34,540 nucleotides of DNA from Flavobacterium psychrophilum (GTDB lineage: Bacteria > Bacteroidota > Bacteroidia > Flavobacteriales > Flavobacteriaceae): NCBI GenBank assembly GCA_003243255.1, contig QFQM01000030.1:1-34540 (forward strand), read 5' to 3'. This document shows positions 1-7,957 of this stretch, in pieces. Position 1 is the stretch's first letter; each line of letters opens with the position of its first letter. The notes below the pieces were generated by a model. The model did no database searches and was not told where the DNA came from. It was given only the letters and a program-made list of their open reading frames with translations. Made by a program: the position numbers and the translations under genes.

Positions 1-1488
1 TGAATATTCTGTAGCCGGACCTTGAGTTTTGCTGATCAATACTCCATTGTTTCTTCCCGGAATAGCCCCTTTGAAAGGCTTATATTCTGTGAAACGGTGT
101 GCCATGATCGCTTCCCCTGCAGTAGCCGTCAACATCTGAGAACGCAATCCGATCAATCCTCTTGAAGGAATTTCGAATTCCATGTGCTGCATCTCCCCTT
201 TCGTTTCCATGATGTGAAGATCTCCTTTTCTCTGCGTTGCCAAGTCGATTACTCTGGAAGCATATTCTTCAGGAACGTCAACGACCAAAGATTCGTAAGG
301 CTCACAGCTTACTCCGTCGATTTCTCTTAAGATTACCTGCGGCTGTCCGATCGTCATTTCATATCCTTCTCTTCTCATTGTCTCAATAAGAACTGATAAG
401 TGAAGTACACCACGGCCAAATACCATAAATTTATCAGCACTGTCAGTTTCATTAACACGAAGCGCAAGGTTTTTCTCAAGCTCTTTAGTTAACCTGTCTT
501 TAATGTGGCGAGAAGTAACGAATTTACCTTCTTTACCAAAGAAAGGAGAGTCGTTGATAGTGAATAGCATACTCATTGTAGGCTCATCGATAGCGATAGA
601 CTCAAGAGCTTCCGGATTTTCAAAATCAGCAACAGTATCACCAATCTCGAATCCTTCAAGACCTACGATAGCACAGATGTCACCGGCAGTTACTTCTTCT
701 ACTTTACGACGGCCAAGACCTTCGAAAGTGTGAAGTTCTTTAATTTTTGATTTTATGATCTTACCATCACGCTTAACAAGCGAAATGTTCATACCTTCTT
801 TAAGCACACCTCTTTGAAGACGTCCGATAGCGATACGGCCTGTAAAGCTAGAGAAGTCAAGAGAAGTGATAAGCATTTGAGGCGTACCTTCAGATACTTT
901 AGGAGCAGGAATATGCTCAAGTACCATATCAAGAAGTGGCTCAATGTTTTCAGTCTGGTTTCTCCAGTCAGTGCTCATCCAGTTATTTTTAGCTGAACCG
1001 TAAACTGACGGGAAGTCAAGCTGCCATTCTTCAGCGCCAAGTTCGAACATAAGGTCGAATACTTTCTCGTGAACTTCTTCAGGAGTACAGTTTTCTTTAT
1101 CTACCTTATTGATAACCACACATGGCTTAAGGCCAAGGTCGATAGCTTTCTGAAGTACGAAACGAGTTTGCGGCATTGGTCCTTCAAAGGCGTCAACAAG
1201 TAGTAACACACCGTCGGCCATGTTAAGTACACGCTCTACCTCGCCACCAAAGTCGGCGTGGCCCGGAGTATCGATAATGTTGATTTTAGTTCCTTTGTAA
1301 GTAACCGAAACGTTTTTAGAAGTAATGGTAATACCTCTTTCACGCTCAAGGTCGTTGTTATCCAGGATAAGATCGCCTGTGTTTTCGTTCTCACGGAACA
1401 GTTGGCAATGGTACATGATTTTGTCAACCAATGTTGTTTTACCGTGGTCAACGTGGGCAATGATCGCAATGTTTCTAATTGACTGCAT
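1..1488 (-). CDS. typA: Translational GTPase TypA/BipA (3' end cut by window edge)
   Basis: Ribosome-associated GTPase of the EF-G/LepA family, involved in ribosome assembly and stress or cold adaptation. The ATG at 1486-1488 opens with [19 protein letters not shown], which carries the G1 loop (residues 12-19). The switch and G3 sequence DTPGHADF, the G4 motif NKVD and the family ending motifs RGLIGLRSQ and TATAG follow. The 496 codons inside the window stay open to base 1. TypA is usually about 600 residues, so roughly the last 100 (C-terminal domain) lie outside. A TACCTTTG promoter element lies just upstream. No frameshift or missing G motif is visible. Identification is secure from continuous agreement with the family. 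Confidence 0.97.
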   Translation of the reverse strand, partial: MQSIRNIAIIAHVDHGKTTLVDKIMYHCQLFRENENTGDLILDNNDLERERGITITSKNVSVTYKGTKINIIDTPGHADFGGEVERVLNMADGVLLLVDAFEGPMPQTRFVLQKAIDLGLKPCVVINKVDKENCTPEEVHEKVFDLMFELGAEEWQLDFPSVYGSAKNNWMSTDWRNQTENIEPLLDMVLEHIPAPKVSEGTPQMLITSLDFSSFTGRIAIGRLQRGVLKEGMNISLVKRDGKIIKSKIKELHTFEGLGRRKVEEVTAGDICAIVGLEGFEIGDTVADFENPEALESIAIDEPTMSMLFTINDSPFFGKEGKFVTSRHIKDRLTKELEKNLALRVNETDSADKFMVFGRGVLHLSVLIETMRREGYEMTIGQPQVILREIDGVSCEPYESLVVDVPEEYASRVIDLATQRKGDLHIMETKGEMQHMEFEIPSRGLIGLRSQMLTATAGEAIMAHRFTEYKPFKGAIPGRNNGVLISKTQGPATEYS

Positions 1489-1509
1489 TATATATTTTTT
1501 TTGAAGGTG

Positions 1510-1517
1510 CAAAGGTA
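1510..1517 (-). promoter_or_regulatory. Promoter -7 element for typA (TACCTTTG)
   Basis: On the minus strand the sequence reads TACCTTTG, matching the Bacteroidetes -7 consensus TAnnTTTG, 21 bases upstream of the typA ATG. A run of eight T followed by G lies upstream, but a TTG at the ideal 17-23 base spacing is not present, so the -33 part is weak. Confidence 0.5.
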
Positions 1518-1763
1518 CACATTATTTCGACAAAAAAAACATTAGTTATGAGCAAGTTAGGTTTTATTCACTAATGTTTAAGGCTGATATTTCAGCAATT
1601 GCAGCATAAAACGCATATTATAGCCAAATTACAAAAGTATTCTCAGCAAACTAACAGTTTTACTGCGATTGTAACCAAAAGATTATTTAATTTGCTTTAC
1701 AATAATATAATACCACTTAATCTCAAAAAAAGCACAAATAAACCTGGTTTGCTTAATGTAATC

Positions 1764-1771
1764 TATATTTG
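1764..1771 (+). promoter_or_regulatory. Promoter -7 element TATATTTG
   Basis: TATATTTG matches TAnnTTTG and lies 22 bases upstream of the ATG at 1794. The nearest upstream TTTG (1748-1751) is only 12 bases away, closer than the usual 17-23, so only the -7 half is convincing. Confidence 0.45.
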
Positions 1772-1793
1772 CCCTAACCAACTAATTACAACC

Positions 1794-2444
1794 ATGAAAC
1801 AATTTTTACTATTGCTGTTTTGCCTTCCTGTATTTGCACAAACCGACGTAATTTATAACGGAGAACATATTAACGAACTTGATGCAAATAATCAAAAAAC
1901 GGGAATTTGGAAAGTGTTCGACACAAAAAACAATCTTATGGCTACCTGCGAATTTAAGGATGGTGAACCTGTTTCACGGACCAGATATTACAAAGACAAC
2001 AAGCTGATACTAAGCCTAAACAATGATATCTGCATAATATACAAAGGCAACGATTCTGTTCAGGCTAAAAGAGTCATGATTGATGAAGTGAATAGTAAGC
2101 TAGTCGATATTGAAGGCAACGACTTGTCCCAAAATTATCTTGACATCTTTAAGGAAAATAATATAATACAGCCTATGTACTATGGTGGCATACCTGTACT
2201 TTATGAATACATAAAACAAAACATTGACCATAAAAAAACGAAGAGAACTAAAGGTAAAGTGGCTGTAAAATTCAATCTTGACAGAAATGGTTTTGCTGAA
2301 AACGTTAAAATCATTTCCAGCACCGACTCCATATTAAATGATGAAGCATTAAGGGTTATAAAAAGCATGCCCCGTTGGCAACCAGCCCTCCAAAATGGTG
2401 GATTTGTGAGAATGCAGTACACTCTGCCTATGACATTTAATTAG
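1794..2444 (+). CDS. Secreted protein with MORN-like N-terminus and TonB C-terminal domain
   Basis: Predicted 216-residue exported protein. I chose the ATG at 1794 because it begins a classic signal peptide (MKQFLLLLFCLPVFAQ) and follows a TATATTTG promoter element. Residues about 25-60 contain a motif like YwqK/MORN proteins (NQKTGIWKVFD, then EFKDGEPVSRTRYY). The last 75 or so residues (VKFNLDRNGFAENVKIISSTD, ALRVIKSMPRWQPA, then a final strand) resemble the TonB C-terminal domain seen in many stand-alone Bacteroidetes periplasmic proteins, which lack the TonB membrane anchor and proline linker. The gene is monocistronic and ends at a strong bidirectional terminator. The precise role is unknown; it is probably a periplasmic or envelope protein rather than an energy-transducing TonB. 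Confidence 0.75.
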   Translation: MKQFLLLLFCLPVFAQTDVIYNGEHINELDANNQKTGIWKVFDTKNNLMATCEFKDGEPVSRTRYYKDNKLILSLNNDICIIYKGNDSVQAKRVMIDEVNSKLVDIEGNDLSQNYLDIFKENNIIQPMYYGGIPVLYEYIKQNIDHKKTKRTKGKVAVKFNLDRNGFAENVKIISSTDSILNDEALRVIKSMPRWQPALQNGGFVRMQYTLPMTFN

Positions 2445-2452
2445 CCCATAAC

Positions 2453-2487
2453 AAAAAATCCCCTTCAGTTGCCTGAAGGGGATTTTC
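2453..2487. terminator. Bidirectional intrinsic terminator
   Basis: Stem CCCCTTCAG (2460-2468) pairs perfectly with CTGAAGGGG (2473-2481) around a TTGC loop, flanked by an A run on the left and ATTTT on the right. It sits between convergent genes ending at 2444 (+) and 2517 (-), so it can stop transcription from both sides. Confidence 0.85.
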
Positions 2488-2516
2488 GATCTAACTAATC
2501 TCAATTTAATTTAATC

Positions 2517-3056
2517 TTATTTCTTTTTCATTATATCCAGAAGCGGTTTAAGCTGTGCGCTGTCAAAACCTCCTTTTTGCAAAAGCCCTACAATGGTCAT
2601 TACATTGTTTGGGGTCATATCGTCACCCAAAACCCTTAACACTCCCATTCCGGTATCCTTGTTGTGCAGGAATACCACAAACTCTTCTATGTGCTCTCCC
2701 TCGCCTTTAGTATTTACCGAAACACCTCCATCGCCCAGGCTCACCTTCATAAGTTCATCATAATGATCTTCTTTCAGTACATTTTTGATGTTGGCCTTTT
2801 CAGTATCATAGGTTTTAGCATTGTCGTCTGTAGCTTTAAAAATCAGCACGTTTAGCTTATCTACTGATTCAAGTGCTTTTTGCTCATCTGCAGACAGCTT
2901 AAGCTTATCTGTCTTTATGATGCTTTTGCCAATATCGATAGTAGAGAAGTTTTTCTCTTCAGACTTTTTTACAAAATACTTTTGCAGCGTAGGTTTCTGA
3001 TCGCATGATGCCAATGTAAGCAACATAAGGACCGAAAGACATAAATAGCGTTTCAT
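2517..3056 (-). CDS. DUF4252 family lipoprotein
   Basis: Predicted 179-residue lipoprotein, the last gene of the sigma-factor operon. The N-terminus is a lipoprotein signal with lipobox LASC (Cys18), so the mature protein is probably anchored in an envelope membrane. The rest has the DUF4252 pattern: a DKLNVLIFKATDD strand after about 70 residues, a DELMKV helix and a hydrophobic strand HIEEFVVFLHN followed by MGVLRVLGDDM. It is paralogous to the two genes upstream but is the only one of the three with a lipid-attachment Cys. The biochemical function of DUF4252 is unknown. Six bases separate it from the upstream gene, which supports cotranscription. Confidence 0.82.
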   Translation of the reverse strand: MKRYLCLSVLMLLTLASCDQKPTLQKYFVKKSEEKNFSTIDIGKSIIKTDKLKLSADEQKALESVDKLNVLIFKATDDNAKTYDTEKANIKNVLKEDHYDELMKVSLGDGGVSVNTKGEGEHIEEFVVFLHNKDTGMGVLRVLGDDMTPNNVMTIVGLLQKGGFDSAQLKPLLDIMKKK

Positions 3057-3061
3057 AACTC

Positions 3062-3589
3062 TTATTTTTTAGATGCTTTTTTAAGTGAAGGACCACCCGG
3101 AAGCTGCATATAATCGGTAAGGAAAGATATTTCGCTCAGGTCAAAGTTACCGGTAAGCGACATCAGTACGGTACTCTCTTTAGCACTACCGCCTTCCATA
3201 AACATCAGCAGCTCTTTTACCTGCGATGAAGTAGCACCCGATTTCACATAGATCTTAACCGTTCTTGTTCCTTCATTCATACGCATCAGTTCTTCAAGAG
3301 GATACTTTTTAAGATAACCGTCAACCGTACCTTTCATCTCAGAAACAATCTTTGTATTTGTCGTAGAAAATACTTTAAGGTTATCAAGTTTCTTAATAAG
3401 GTTAAGATATTGCTGCGCCGATTTGTCCTTAGGGTCCATTTTTACATTGCCCATCAGCTCAAACATCTTCTTATTCACTATTACTGCATCCACGCCATCT
3501 TTTTCAAACTTGTCAAACGCAGAAGTCGTTTGTGCAAGGAAGATAGAAGGCAACATTGCCAGCAGTAGTGTGATCATAAACTTTTTCAT
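3062..3589 (-). CDS. DUF4252 family periplasmic protein
   Basis: 175-residue protein with a cleavable signal peptide (MKKFMITLLLAMLPSIFLAQ) and no lipobox. Shared DUF4252 features with its neighbours include KLDNLKVFSTTN (compare LDRLKILTTSD in the next paralogue), YLKKYPLEELMRMN, VKIYVKSG and VLMSLTGNFDLSEI. It is the middle of three tandem paralogues that probably arose by duplication. Only 47 bases separate it from the upstream paralogue. Function is unknown; the operon position suggests a product of the ECF sigma regulon acting in the periplasm. Confidence 0.82.
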   Translation of the reverse strand: MKKFMITLLLAMLPSIFLAQTTSAFDKFEKDGVDAVIVNKKMFELMGNVKMDPKDKSAQQYLNLIKKLDNLKVFSTTNTKIVSEMKGTVDGYLKKYPLEELMRMNEGTRTVKIYVKSGATSSQVKELLMFMEGGSAKESTVLMSLTGNFDLSEISFLTDYMQLPGGPSLKKASKK

Positions 3590-3636
3590 CGTGTGATTTC
3601 TTTAAATTGTTTCCTGTTAGTTTGGTGTTTTGTGTC

Positions 3637-4164
3637 TTATTTAGCGCCTTTAGCGCCCTTACTGCCTTTGTCGCCTTTGCATCCTTTCAGGCCTTTAAAA
3701 TCCTTAATATCATTAAGATCTATTTTACCTGTAAAGGAAATCAGCACGGTCTCGTCTTTTTTGTTGTCATTTTCAACAAATACAAGTCCTTCGGTAATAA
3801 TGCTCTCAGTGCTTCCCTGTTTCACATATACCTTTACTTTTGCTCCTTCAGCATTTACAGACAGTAGTTCCTGTAGGGAATTTACTTTAAGGTAATCGGT
3901 AACAGCATCGCGCAGCTGCTTTTTATATTTCTTGTCAGAAGTAGTAAGTATCTTTAAGCGATCCAGTCCTTTTGCTGTCTTAAGATAGGCGCCTGCATCA
4001 CCTACAGCAGAGCTGTCTACGCTGCCCACCATTTCAAACAATTCTTTGTTCAGTGTAATATTAGCTATCTCTTCAACATTGTCAAATTTAGAGAAGGCGT
4101 TTGTTTGTGCAAAAGTCACAAACGGCATTGCTGCCAGTACTAAGGTTGCTATCAATTTTTTCAT
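3637..4164 (-). CDS. DUF4252 family periplasmic protein with collagen-like C-terminal tail
   Basis: 175-residue protein with signal peptide (MKKLIATLVLAAMPFVTFAQ) and a DUF4252 core very similar to the downstream paralogue (LDRLKILTTSD, VKVYVKQGSTES, VLISFTGKIDLNDI). After the core, residues 158-175 form six uninterrupted Gly-X-Lys triplets (GLK GCK GDK GSK GAK GAK) that run to the stop codon. This tail is absent from both paralogues. It resembles a short collagen-like segment and is coded by a degenerate 9-base tandem repeat. Six triplets are probably too few for a stable triple helix alone, so a basic flexible tail is the safer description. Four bases separate it from the anti-sigma-like gene. 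Confidence 0.82.
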   Translation of the reverse strand: MKKLIATLVLAAMPFVTFAQTNAFSKFDNVEEIANITLNKELFEMVGSVDSSAVGDAGAYLKTAKGLDRLKILTTSDKKYKKQLRDAVTDYLKVNSLQELLSVNAEGAKVKVYVKQGSTESIITEGLVFVENDNKKDETVLISFTGKIDLNDIKDFKGLKGCKGDKGSKGAKGAK

Positions 4165-4168
4165 GATG

Positions 4169-4648
4169 TTATTCTTTAGATTTTTTTTCTACTTGATGTT
4201 CTTTACGTTTTTCTTTGATGATCTCTTTGGTAGTTTTTTCATATTCTTTACCTACCTGATGCACGCTACCCATACCAATATTCACATTCGTTGAAAGCAT
4301 TTGCAGTGCTTTTTGCGTTTCCCTGAAAGCTACTTCAGGATCGTCATAAGTACCTAAATCTTCTTCCGAAGGCTGCGTATTGTAAAAAGTAAGCAGTCCA
4401 CCCAGAAGAACTACGCTTGCCGCAACCGATATCCATTTGGCATAGTGCCTTTTGGTTTTTAATGGTAAGGTTTTGTCAAACTTCTGTTCTTCCTGCTGCG
4501 AAAAATATCCAAACAAAGGCCTGTACTGCTCCAGGTGCGGCGCCACATCCGGTGAAGAGAAGTAAAGCTTTAAATCCTTTTCTTCGGCAATGGTAGTCTC
4601 TGCGTTAAAATATTTCTCCAGTAATTTTTCAATTGCTCTTAATTCCAT
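4169..4648 (-). CDS. Single-pass membrane protein, probable anti-sigma factor
   Basis: 159 residues: a cytoplasmic N-terminal part of about 70 residues (MELRAIEKLLEKYFNAETT, a small helical segment), one hydrophobic helix at about 72-89 (KWISVAASVVLLGGLLTFY) and a charged C-terminal part ending in a Lys/Glu-rich helix (EKTTKEIIKEKRKEHQVEKKSKE). I do not see a clear zinc anti-sigma motif (HxxxCxxC). The call rests on topology and on position: it overlaps the ECF sigma gene by 20 bases, the usual coupling for sigma/anti-sigma pairs. The C-terminal part could sense an envelope signal, possibly through the DUF4252 proteins made from the same transcript. That is inference. Confidence 0.65.
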   Translation of the reverse strand: MELRAIEKLLEKYFNAETTIAEEKDLKLYFSSPDVAPHLEQYRPLFGYFSQQEEQKFDKTLPLKTKRHYAKWISVAASVVLLGGLLTFYNTQPSEEDLGTYDDPEVAFRETQKALQMLSTNVNIGMGSVHQVGKEYEKTTKEIIKEKRKEHQVEKKSKE

Positions 4649-5144
4649 AGCTGTGTGTTTTTGTGAGTTCTTCCCTCAATGTTTTCCTTGCCCTCGATAG
4701 TGCCACCCTTACGGCGGTCTCGTTCATATCCATTATTTTGGCAATCTCTTCAAATTCATATTGTTCAATATCCCTCATCTGCAGTATCATTTTCTGCTGT
4801 TCGGGCAATGTTTCCATAATCTTTTCTACCCAGCTCCAGCTGTCGCGGTCTTCCGCCTGCTGCTGTAAGCCGGCTTGCCTGTCGCTATAGTTACTATGTA
4901 CTATGCGCATTTCGGTAGCTCTTTTTGATTTGAGCTGATCCAGGCAGTAATTTTTTGTCATGGTCATGGCAAGGGCTTCAACACTTGAGTAAGACTCCAG
5001 CTTACCCTTGTTGTTCCATAGCTTAACCAGCACTTCCTGCGTTGCGTCCTCTGCCTCCTCGGTGCTTACAAGCAGCCTTTTTGCCAACCGGAAAACCCGG
5101 TCTTTAAACGGAGTGATGACTTTTATGAAATCTGACTGATTCAT
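4629..5144 (-). CDS. ECF-type RNA polymerase sigma factor
   Basis: 171-residue sigma-70 family member of extracytoplasmic-function size. Region 2 spans about residues 10-80 (FRLAKRLLVSTEEAEDATQEVLVKLW, then EALAMTMTKNYCLDQLKSKR). Region 4 spans about 110-165 (LPEQQKMILQMRDIEQYEFEEIAKIM, then NETAVRVALSRARKTLRE), with the helix-turn-helix at about 133-158. It is the first gene of a five-gene minus-strand operon with an overlapping anti-sigma-like gene and three DUF4252 genes. I see no TAnnTTTG element upstream, which fits a promoter read by a different sigma factor, perhaps itself; this is not proven. Confidence 0.92.
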   Translation of the reverse strand: MNQSDFIKVITPFKDRVFRLAKRLLVSTEEAEDATQEVLVKLWNNKGKLESYSSVEALAMTMTKNYCLDQLKSKRATEMRIVHSNYSDRQAGLQQQAEDRDSWSWVEKIMETLPEQQKMILQMRDIEQYEFEEIAKIMDMNETAVRVALSRARKTLREELTKTHSYGIKSN

Positions 5145-5260
5145 AATCGGCCTTTTGGTTTGTTAGTGGTTTATAAAAGGAAGACGATAAGTAACTATTT
5201 TTGTTACAAGCATATTAAAAATAATTACATTTACGTTCTCTTAGTAAATAAAAACGCTGA

Positions 5261-6721
5261 ATGAAAAAGATTAAAACCTTGCTGGCGTGCCTGTTTCTGG
5301 CCGCTTTTGCTTTTCAGGGATGTGAAGACATGGACGATAATGCCGTTCCGGTAAATGATTTTATCTGGAAAGGACTTAACCTTTATTATCTATGGCAGGA
5401 AGATGTTCCTAACCTGGCTGACGACCGTTTTGCCAATCAGGAACAGCTTAATAACTTTTTAGAAGGTTATGGTTCTCCTGAAAGCCTGTTCGAAAGCCTG
5501 TTGTACAGAAATTATCCCGACGGAAGCAAGGCAGATCGTTTTAGCGTAATCTTTTCCGACTTCCGTGTGCTTGAAAACACATTACAGGGAGTTTCAACCA
5601 GCAATGGTGTTGAGTTTGGCCTGGTATATGCCGATGCAGGGATGACAAATATTTTTGGCTACGTACGCTATATCCTTCCGGGAACTGATGCCAGCACCAA
5701 AAATATACAGCGCGGTGATATATTTTATGCTGTAAACGGAACACAGCTTACCGTAAGCAACTATAGTGACCTGTTGTCTCAGCAAGCCTACACGCTTTAT
5801 CTTGCCGATTATGTAGACGGGAATATTATTCCAAACGGGGAAACCGTAAGTCTTTCTAAAGCTGAATATGCCGAAAATCCGGTATACAGTGTTAAAGTGG
5901 TTGAAAACGGGGCAAACAAAATAGGTTACCTTATGTATAATGGCTTTTATGCCAATTATGATGCTTCACTTAATAATGCTTTTGGCGAACTGAAAGCTGC
6001 CGGCGTTACCGATCTTGTACTTGACCTTCGTTATAACGGAGGCGGATCTATCAGGACTGCTACCTATCTGGCGAGTATGATTACAGGGCAGTTCAACGGG
6101 CAGTTGTTTGCAAAACAGCAATGGAATGCAAAACTTCAGGCCTACTACGAGAGCAACAACGCACAGGCACTGGTAAATAATTTCTCTGACAAGCTTAACG
6201 ACGGAACAACCATAAACAGCTTAAACCTTAACAGGGTATATATTATTACTACTGCTTCAACGGCATCTGCCAGCGAACTTGTTGTTAACTGCCTGAAACC
6301 TTATATTACAGTAACACAAATAGGAGACACTACAGTTGGTAAAAATGTAGGTTCTGTTACCCTATATGACTCGCCTGACTTCACGAAGAAAGATGTAGAT
6401 GGCAGCCACCGATATGCTATGCAGCCTATCGTACTGAGAACCGTTAATAAAGCCGGTTTTGGAGAATACAGTTCCGGTATAGTGCCGGACATTCAGCACA
6501 AAGAAAGCTACGGTAACCTTGGTATTATTGGCGATCCTGCTGAACCATTATTTGCTGAAGCTATTGGCCTTATAACCGGAACCGGAAGCCCTGACAGAAG
6601 AAAACCTTCAAAAGACTTTAAAGATTTTAAAGGCACAAAAGAAATGCGCCGCTTTGGTACCGAAATGTACGTTGAAGAAATGCCGGACAGCTCTATTGGC
6701 CTTGCTAAGCAATTACAATAA
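5261..6721 (+). CDS. S41 family (C-terminal processing type) peptidase lipoprotein
   Basis: 486-residue serine protease, predicted envelope lipoprotein (signal peptide ending FQGC, Cys21). An N-terminal S41 helper region (about 30-100) is followed by a PDZ-like region (about 115-200; RGDIFYAVNG) and the peptidase domain. The segment DLVLDLRYNGGGS (251-263) is typical of the family. The nucleophile is most likely Ser336 in TASASE, and Lys361 in TVGKNVGS lies 25 residues later, the same Ser-Lys spacing as in known Tsp and D1-processing proteases. Closest in style to secreted Bacteroidetes S41 peptidases rather than housekeeping CtpA. It is divergent from the sigma operon with 116 bases between, and ends at its own terminator. 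The substrate is unknown. Confidence 0.9.
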   Translation: MKKIKTLLACLFLAAFAFQGCEDMDDNAVPVNDFIWKGLNLYYLWQEDVPNLADDRFANQEQLNNFLEGYGSPESLFESLLYRNYPDGSKADRFSVIFSDFRVLENTLQGVSTSNGVEFGLVYADAGMTNIFGYVRYILPGTDASTKNIQRGDIFYAVNGTQLTVSNYSDLLSQQAYTLYLADYVDGNIIPNGETVSLSKAEYAENPVYSVKVVENGANKIGYLMYNGFYANYDASLNNAFGELKAAGVTDLVLDLRYNGGGSIRTATYLASMITGQFNGQLFAKQQWNAKLQAYYESNNAQALVNNFSDKLNDGTTINSLNLNRVYIITTASTASASELVVNCLKPYITVTQIGDTTVGKNVGSVTLYDSPDFTKKDVDGSHRYAMQPIVLRTVNKAGFGEYSSGIVPDIQHKESYGNLGIIGDPAEPLFAEAIGLITGTGSPDRRKPSKDFKDFKGTKEMRRFGTEMYVEEMPDSSIGLAKQLQ

Positions 6722-6736
6722 AAACCAAACATAAAA

Positions 6737-6768
6737 ACAAAAGGCTTTCGCGATGCGAAAGCCTTTTC
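6737..6768 (+). terminator. Intrinsic terminator of the S41 peptidase gene
   Basis: A 13-bp arm AAAAGGCTTTCGC (6739-6751) pairs with GCGAAAGCCTTTT (6755-6767) around a three-base loop. The T-rich end suits plus-strand transcription, 15 bases after the stop codon; the A-rich left side could also work in reverse. Confidence 0.85.
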
Positions 6769-6819
6769 TGTTCCTATCAGATTATAAATCTGAAAACTAT
6801 TAAATTATTTTCCTGTCTA

Positions 6820-6848
6820 GTGCCGGCAGCTAAACCCTCTGCCGGCAC
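6820..6848. other. Strong hairpin downstream of the BtuG-like gene
   Basis: Perfect 10-bp stem GTGCCGGCAG (6820-6829) / CTGCCGGCAC (6839-6848) with a nine-base loop, 30 bases beyond the stop of the minus-strand gene at 6879. There is no clean U-tract on either side, so it may be an mRNA 3' end stabiliser or a weak terminator rather than a standard terminator. Confidence 0.6.
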
Positions 6849-6878
6849 ATTTAACTAAACAGAAAAATCAGAACATTC

Positions 6879-7952
6879 TTAGTCGTTAAAATAGAACCCT
6901 GAAGGGATAACTCCAACTACATAGTCATTTTGAAGTACTCCTGTTGCAGAATAGATATAAACTTTACCTGCAGCATTATAATCACCTGCATCAGCAACGT
7001 AAATACGGCCATCTTCTACAGCAAATCCATAAATTCCGTAAACACCCTGATCAGCAGTTGTGAATAATGGAGAAGCCGGAAGTGTACCTGAAGCGATTGG
7101 AGTTGTATATACACCGTTGTCAATAGTATAGAAAATGTTGTTATCTTCTATAACAAGGTTAGACGGGTGTGTAGCTGTTGCAAAGTCAAGAGTTTTGGTT
7201 ACTGTATTGTTGTTAAGGCTGATAACATTAAGTTCTCCTGCTGTTTCGGTCCCACCCCATGAAGGAACACCTCCACATAATACATAAAGATTACCATTTT
7301 CTACCTCTAGTGAATTTGGCACATCACCAACAGTGATCGATTTTGTAACCGTATTGCTTGAAGCATCGATTACGCTAACTGTATTACCGTAGTTGTATCC
7401 ACCTGAGTGGGCAACATAAAGTTTACCATTCTCCTCAACAATACTTTCAGGGCCTTCTACAACAGGAATTGTAGCACCTACAGTATTTAAGGCAAGGTTT
7501 ATAACAGCAACATAATCATCAGTAGCTACTGTAGCATCACCCCAACAGGTAACATAAGCTTTTCCGTTAGCAAAAGCAATATATCTTGGGTTTGTAAGAC
7601 CTGTTGAAATAGTTGTTACTTTCTTAAAAGTGTAACGGTTTACAACTTCAATTTTGTTAGAACCGTTAAGAACGATATAAGCAAGATCGCCGTTAAAGCC
7701 CATATCCTGTGCAGTATCACCAAGTAGGTCACCACCATTTACCAATGCGAAAATGTCATTCTCAACTTCAGCACCTGCTGCTTCAGAAAGGAAAGATGCC
7801 GATGCATTACCTTTAAGGAATCCGCCTTCGTTAAGGATAATTACTCCGTTGTCATAAGCTCCTGATGGTACATCTTTATTATCATCGTCGCTACATGATA
7901 CGAACAATAGCGAACCCGCTACAGCTGTTAAGATTAGTTTGTGTAGTTTCAT
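6879..7952 (-). CDS. BtuG-like surface beta-propeller lipoprotein (DUF5074/YncE type)
   Basis: 357-residue lipoprotein (lipobox FVSC, Cys20, then a Asp-rich stretch SDDDNKD typical of exported lipoproteins in this phylum). The body is a repeated propeller of about 45-residue blades, seen in recurring patterns such as NKIEVVNRYTFKKVTTIS, DYVAVINLALNTVGATI, NTVSVIDASSNTVTKSI and GELNVISLNNNTVTKTL. It lies five bases downstream of btuB in a cobalamin-riboswitch operon. Bacteroides BtuG proteins are seven-bladed surface lipoproteins that bind B12 and hand it to BtuB. The function here is inferred from fold, lipidation and operon; cobalamin-contacting residues cannot be checked by eye. Confidence 0.8.
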   Translation of the reverse strand: MKLHKLILTAVAGSLLFVSCSDDDNKDVPSGAYDNGVIILNEGGFLKGNASASFLSEAAGAEVENDIFALVNGGDLLGDTAQDMGFNGDLAYIVLNGSNKIEVVNRYTFKKVTTISTGLTNPRYIAFANGKAYVTCWGDATVATDDYVAVINLALNTVGATIPVVEGPESIVEENGKLYVAHSGGYNYGNTVSVIDASSNTVTKSITVGDVPNSLEVENGNLYVLCGGVPSWGGTETAGELNVISLNNNTVTKTLDFATATHPSNLVIEDNNIFYTIDNGVYTTPIASGTLPASPLFTTADQGVYGIYGFAVEDGRIYVADAGDYNAAGKVYIYSATGVLQNDYVVGVIPSGFYFND

Positions 7953-7957
7953 GTTAT

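Larger units (their letters stand above)
1489..1793. other. Intergenic region between typA and the TonB-C protein gene
   Basis: About 305 bases without a supported gene between two divergent genes. It holds the typA promoter element (1510-1517, minus) and a TATATTTG element on the plus strand at 1764-1771 that probably serves the next gene. The plus frame of the next gene stays open back to an ATG at 1599, but those extra 65 codons show no signal peptide or domain and would place the real signal sequence internally, so I treat them as noncoding. The region is AT-rich; no hairpin stands out. Confidence 0.5.

Noticed and set aside
1599..1793. N-terminal extension of the TonB-C protein
   Set aside because: The added 65 codons lack domain or signal features and would bury a clear signal peptide; the promoter element lies within them.
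5226..5233. TACATTTA as the S41 gene promoter
   Set aside because: It differs from TAnnTTTG at the last base and the nearest TTG is only 12 bases upstream, so I did not list it as a feature.
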